8,840 bases of DNA, taken from the NCBI GenBank assembly GCA_029979325.1, contig JAPOHS010000042.1, positions 1-8,840 of the forward strand. The letters run 5' to 3'. A program made the translations under genes and the position numbers. Below, one piece after another: positions 6,239 through 8,840 of this stretch. Position 1 is the stretch's first letter. Each line of letters begins with the position of its first letter. The notes under the pieces were generated by a model that had not been told where the DNA came from, did not search any database, and saw only the letters and a list, made by a program, of their open reading frames with translations. Source of the DNA: Pseudomonadota bacterium. GTDB lineage: Bacteria > Pseudomonadota > Gammaproteobacteria > UBA11654.

Positions 6239-6874
6239 TTAAAGCATGAATCTAGTGATTGTTTGTACAACTGAAAACATTGGATCTAGGACTCCGAGAA
6301 ACAGAAGACCAAAAACAACAAATATTCCGTATGGTTCAATTTGATCGATTAATAAACCATTTTTATCAGACATGGCTGATCTCAGAACTCTACCTCCATC
6401 AAGTGGTGGAATCGGCAAAAGGTTGAAGAACATAAGAAGGAGGTTAATGAACACACCATACGTGCACATCAATGTAAAGAGCTCAGTAAATCTGACAGAC
6501 AATAGATTCTCCATAGAGAAAGCAAAGAATATCATGAATAGGGTTGACCAGATGATAGCCATAATTAAATTTGCTAGAGGGCCTGCTAACGCGACAAAAA
6601 ACATTGCCCTGTTTCTATTTTTAAAATTATATGGATTGACCGGTACTGGTTTTGCCCATCCAAACACTAACCCACCTAAATAAATCAATAGAGCAGGCAG
6701 AATTACAGTTCCCAGCATATCAATATGTGCAATTGGATTGAGTGTCAGACGTCCCTGCCTTGAAGCTGTCATATCTCCAAAACCTTTTGCAATCAGTCCA
6801 TGTGCAACCTCATGAACAGTGATTGCATATATCACAGGTATTGCTATAGCAATGACTTGAAAGAAAAAATCCAT
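6239..6874 (-). CDS. Site-2 protease family (M50) intramembrane metalloprotease
   Basis: This is a 211-residue, highly hydrophobic protein with about five to six membrane segments. HEVAH at 21-25 in the first segment is the HExxH zinc site, and NLLPIPPLDGGRV starting at 151 supplies the third metal ligand, Asp159. GPLAN at 98-102 is another family signature. The length and the lack of a PDZ domain place it among the short M50 proteins found in many bacteria, not with RseP. These are presumed to cut within or near membrane helices, but substrates of the short group are largely unknown. It lies 12 nt after the AGMO-like gene and 7 nt before the amidase gene, so co-transcription is likely. No Shine-Dalgarno is visible before its ATG. 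Confidence 0.92.
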   Translation of the reverse strand: MDFFFQVIAIAIPVIYAITVHEVAHGLIAKGFGDMTASRQGRLTLNPIAHIDMLGTVILPALLIYLGGLVFGWAKPVPVNPYNFKNRNRAMFFVALAGPLANLIMAIIWSTLFMIFFAFSMENLLSVRFTELFTLMCTYGVFINLLLMFFNLLPIPPLDGGRVLRSAMSDKNGLLIDQIEPYGIFVVFGLLFLGVLDPMFSVVQTITRFML

Positions 6875-6886
6875 GAACTGAGAAAA

Positions 6887-8125
6887 TTATTTAATAATCG
6901 ATAACCTATTATTTATCGGCAAGAACATGAGCAAGTAAAAAATACTCATCAGTGCTTGGTAGAAAAATAAATCAATTGTAAGGATTGAGGGTTGTATGTT
7001 GAAACTCAAATATGCAGTCACGACAAATATGGATCGAATGATTTCCAGATTAACTGCCCATTGTTTATTCTCAAGTATGAGATTGACCAAAGTAGTAGAA
7101 AAAATAAGCATAGCTGCAACAATGCAAGTGATTACATAGGATTGATCCGCAACAGTAAAGATCAAAGCAGTCGATATAATGCTATTGGTGATGAACTGCA
7201 ATAATGAGAATGTTTTGGTTGGAGAATCGCATTCTGGATCATATTTAACAAAATTGCTCATATCATTGGAAACATGTGGAAACTGTTCCATCACATCATC
7301 AGGTCTCCACCTAGTACTTGAAAACCAGACTTTGATCTTATTCTTAAAGCCATTTGTGTGGAAACTGTCTCTAATCATTTGATGATAAATCTCGAGATTA
7401 GACCATATTGGATTCCAACTTCTCAGGGGTTTTACAGTTCCATAGGTTGGCTTTAAATCATCCATTTCCTCTATGAAAGTTCCAAACATTCTATCCCATA
7501 GAATAAATACACCACCATAGTTCGCATCAATGTATTCAGAATTTTGTGCATGGTGAACCCTGTGATTGGATGGTGTTATAAGGATATATTCAAGTATCCC
7601 TAATTTACCGATGTGTTCTGTATGAACCCAGAACTGATATAGCAAATTAACTGCTGCAACAGTAAAGAAGACTTCACCAGGAACTCCTACAAAAAACATT
7701 GGCGTATAAAAAATCCACTTCCATAACCAACCTGAACTTGTTTGTCTCAATGCTGTACTTAAGTTGAACTCTTCACCTTGGTGGTGCACAACGTGAGAAG
7801 CCCAAAGCACTTTCACTTCATGACTCATCCTATGCATCCAGTAATAACAAACATCGTAAAGAATAAATGCCAACACCCATGTCACCCAAGTATCTTTGGG
7901 TAACAACTGAAGATTATAATTTGTAGCAATACTAGTCCAAACAACCCCTTGAACTCCAAGATTGAGCATTGGCGGTATCCGGCTGATCAGGCCCAGAGAA
8001 ATTGCAGCAATAGAATCGTTTAGTCGGTAATTGTTTTTACCAGTTGCATAGCCATAAATAAGCTCTATACCAATCATCAAAAAAAAGATTGGAACAGCGA
8101 GTGATATCAATATTGAAGTGTCCAT
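6887..8125 (-). CDS. AGMO-like membrane di-iron monooxygenase (fatty acid hydroxylase superfamily)
   Basis: This 412-residue integral membrane protein belongs to the fatty acid hydroxylase/sterol desaturase superfamily. Its histidine boxes are HRMSH (98-102), HVVHH (111-115) and HRVHH (188-192), with HTEH at 168-171; together they hold a di-iron centre. It resembles animal alkylglycerol monooxygenase (AGMO/TMEM195) beyond these boxes: NLSTALRQ (121-128), NLLYQFWVHTEHIGKLG (160-176) and the WDRMFGTF region (210-217) match segments I recall from human AGMO. The C-terminal third, with extra membrane helices and ENKQWAVNLEIIR, also aligns in pattern. AGMO cleaves the ether bond of alkylglycerols using tetrahydrobiopterin. 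Whether this bacterial protein acts on ether lipids or another lipid is not known. It sits 7 nt after the metallo-beta-lactamase-fold gene and 12 nt before the M50 gene. Confidence 0.92.
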   Translation of the reverse strand: MDTSILISLAVPIFFLMIGIELIYGYATGKNNYRLNDSIAAISLGLISRIPPMLNLGVQGVVWTSIATNYNLQLLPKDTWVTWVLAFILYDVCYYWMHRMSHEVKVLWASHVVHHQGEEFNLSTALRQTSSGWLWKWIFYTPMFFVGVPGEVFFTVAAVNLLYQFWVHTEHIGKLGILEYILITPSNHRVHHAQNSEYIDANYGGVFILWDRMFGTFIEEMDDLKPTYGTVKPLRSWNPIWSNLEIYHQMIRDSFHTNGFKNKIKVWFSSTRWRPDDVMEQFPHVSNDMSNFVKYDPECDSPTKTFSLLQFITNSIISTALIFTVADQSYVITCIVAAMLIFSTTLVNLILENKQWAVNLEIIRSIFVVTAYLSFNIQPSILTIDLFFYQALMSIFYLLMFLPINNRLSIIK

Positions 8126-8132
8126 GAGCTAA

Positions 8133-8840
8133 TTATTCTACCAGAGAGTATTTTTGTCCATCAAATGTCACCTGATTGTTCTGAATTAACCTGATTAAAT
8201 GTGCTTCTAGAGAAAAACGAGCGATTGGATGTAAAAATGAATTCACATCATCATAAACCATTGGCACCAGTGAATCGATGTCTATGGGATGAGCCTCTTT
8301 TAGTCGTTCAATGACTTTCTTCTCTCTTTTGAGACGATGTTTGATTGTTGCATCAATTTCATTATAAGGTTCATTGATCGGATCGCCATGACCTGGAAGT
8401 ATTGTTTGAACGGAAAAGTCATGTATTAATTCAAGTGAATCCAAATACTCAGTCATATTCCCATCGGGTGGTGCTATCACGACAGTGGACCCTTGCATAA
8501 TATGATCTCCTGTAAATAGATAACCATCATATAAGTAACAGAAGTGATTGGAGGCATGACCAGGCGTGTGAATTGGCATAATCTCATGATCGGAAGAGGT
8601 TATAACTGTCTGATGCTCTACTTTATATGAGATATCTATTGGCATATCTCTCATTTGAGAAGACTTTGTGACACAGCCGTAAATGGGTAAATTCAATCTT
8701 TCACTTAAAGATTTTGCACCTGGTGAGTGATCTTGATGTGTATGAGTAATGAAAATCTTTGTAATCCTTCCGTCACCCATCTCCATTATGTCATCGATGT
8801 GGTTGCTCAAATCAGGCCCTGGATCAATGACAGAGATCTC
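8133..8840 (-). CDS. LACTB2-like metallo-beta-lactamase-fold hydrolase (5' end outside window)
   Basis: The last 235 residues are present. The frame is open to the right edge and begins EISVIDPGPD, a normal early strand of the fold, so the true start lies beyond the window and the TTG at 8810 is not it. Metal motifs are THTHQDH (His33, His35, Asp37, His38 of the fragment), PGH (His95), GDH (Asp112) and PGHG (His151). TVVIAPPDGNMTEYLDSL (119-136), followed by HRLKREK and a C-terminal winged-helix-like domain (about 185-235), is the pattern of the LACTB2 group. Human LACTB2 is a single-strand endoribonuclease, while bacterial members are mostly uncharacterised, so the substrate is left open. 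It is the most upstream gene of the - strand cluster that can be seen. Confidence 0.88.
   Translation of the reverse strand, partial: EISVIDPGPDLSNHIDDIMEMGDGRITKIFITHTHQDHSPGAKSLSERLNLPIYGCVTKSSQMRDMPIDISYKVEHQTVITSSDHEIMPIHTPGHASNHFCYLYDGYLFTGDHIMQGSTVVIAPPDGNMTEYLDSLELIHDFSVQTILPGHGDPINEPYNEIDATIKHRLKREKKVIERLKEAHPIDIDSLVPMVYDDVNSFLHPIARFSLEAHLIRLIQNNQVTFDGQKYSLVE

Noticed and set aside
6235..6241. TAATG stop-start overlap at the end of the M50 gene
   Set aside because: The ATG at 6239-6237 is in a frame that reaches a stop two codons later, so it cannot start the amidase.
6232..6270. TTG start giving a 13-residue longer amidase
   Set aside because: It would overlap the M50 gene by about 30 nt and lacks a ribosome binding site. 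The ATG at 6231 gives a standard signal peptide.
8808..8810. TTG at 8808-8810 as the start of the metallo-beta-lactamase-fold gene
   Set aside because: The frame continues upstream to the window edge as EISVIDPGPD, a conserved part of the fold, so the gene is cut by the window.

Overview
The window looks like chromosomal DNA from an AT-rich, Gram-negative, probably aquatic gammaproteobacterium. The Gram-negative reading rests on a complete TonB-dependent outer-membrane receptor and an AmiD-type periplasmic peptidoglycan amidase. The lineage is inferred from gene style and base composition only; no rRNA or marker gene is present to fix it. I see no mobile element, CRISPR array or phage gene.

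Left part (1-1487, + strand): a possible last 16 codons of an unidentified gene, then a two-tRNA unit. This unit has a perfect TATAAT -10 box, tRNA-Arg with the unusual anticodon GCG, and tRNA-Val(GAC) whose acceptor stem is weak. A small hairpin and a good ribosome binding site lead into an indoleamine 2,3-dioxygenase-family gene of 380 residues, which carries the proximal heme histidine and the C-terminal GTGGT motif.

Middle (1488-4036): a possible promoter and leader hairpin, then a 795-residue TonB-dependent receptor with signal peptide, TonB box, plug and C-terminal Phe. It ends at a strong 26-bp perfectly palindromic terminator, placed to stop transcription from both sides because the next gene is convergent.

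Right part (4037-8840, - strand): five tightly packed genes, 7-12 nt apart and all reading leftwards. In transcription order they are a LACTB2-like metallo-beta-lactamase-fold hydrolase (5' end outside the window), a full-length homologue of alkylglycerol monooxygenase (AGMO/TMEM195), an M50 intramembrane metalloprotease, an AmiD-like N-acetylmuramoyl-L-alanine amidase with a peptidoglycan-binding domain, and an exported amidohydrolase of the imidazolonepropionase/Xaa-Pro dipeptidase type. Four of the five products are predicted to be in the membrane or periplasm. None of the four internal starts has a recognisable Shine-Dalgarno sequence, whereas both + strand genes do, so translational coupling is likely.

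I cannot show one new system with certainty. The best candidates for follow-up are the bacterial AGMO homologue inside an envelope-directed operon, the bacterial IDO with His in the distal-pocket position, and the unusual tRNA pair.
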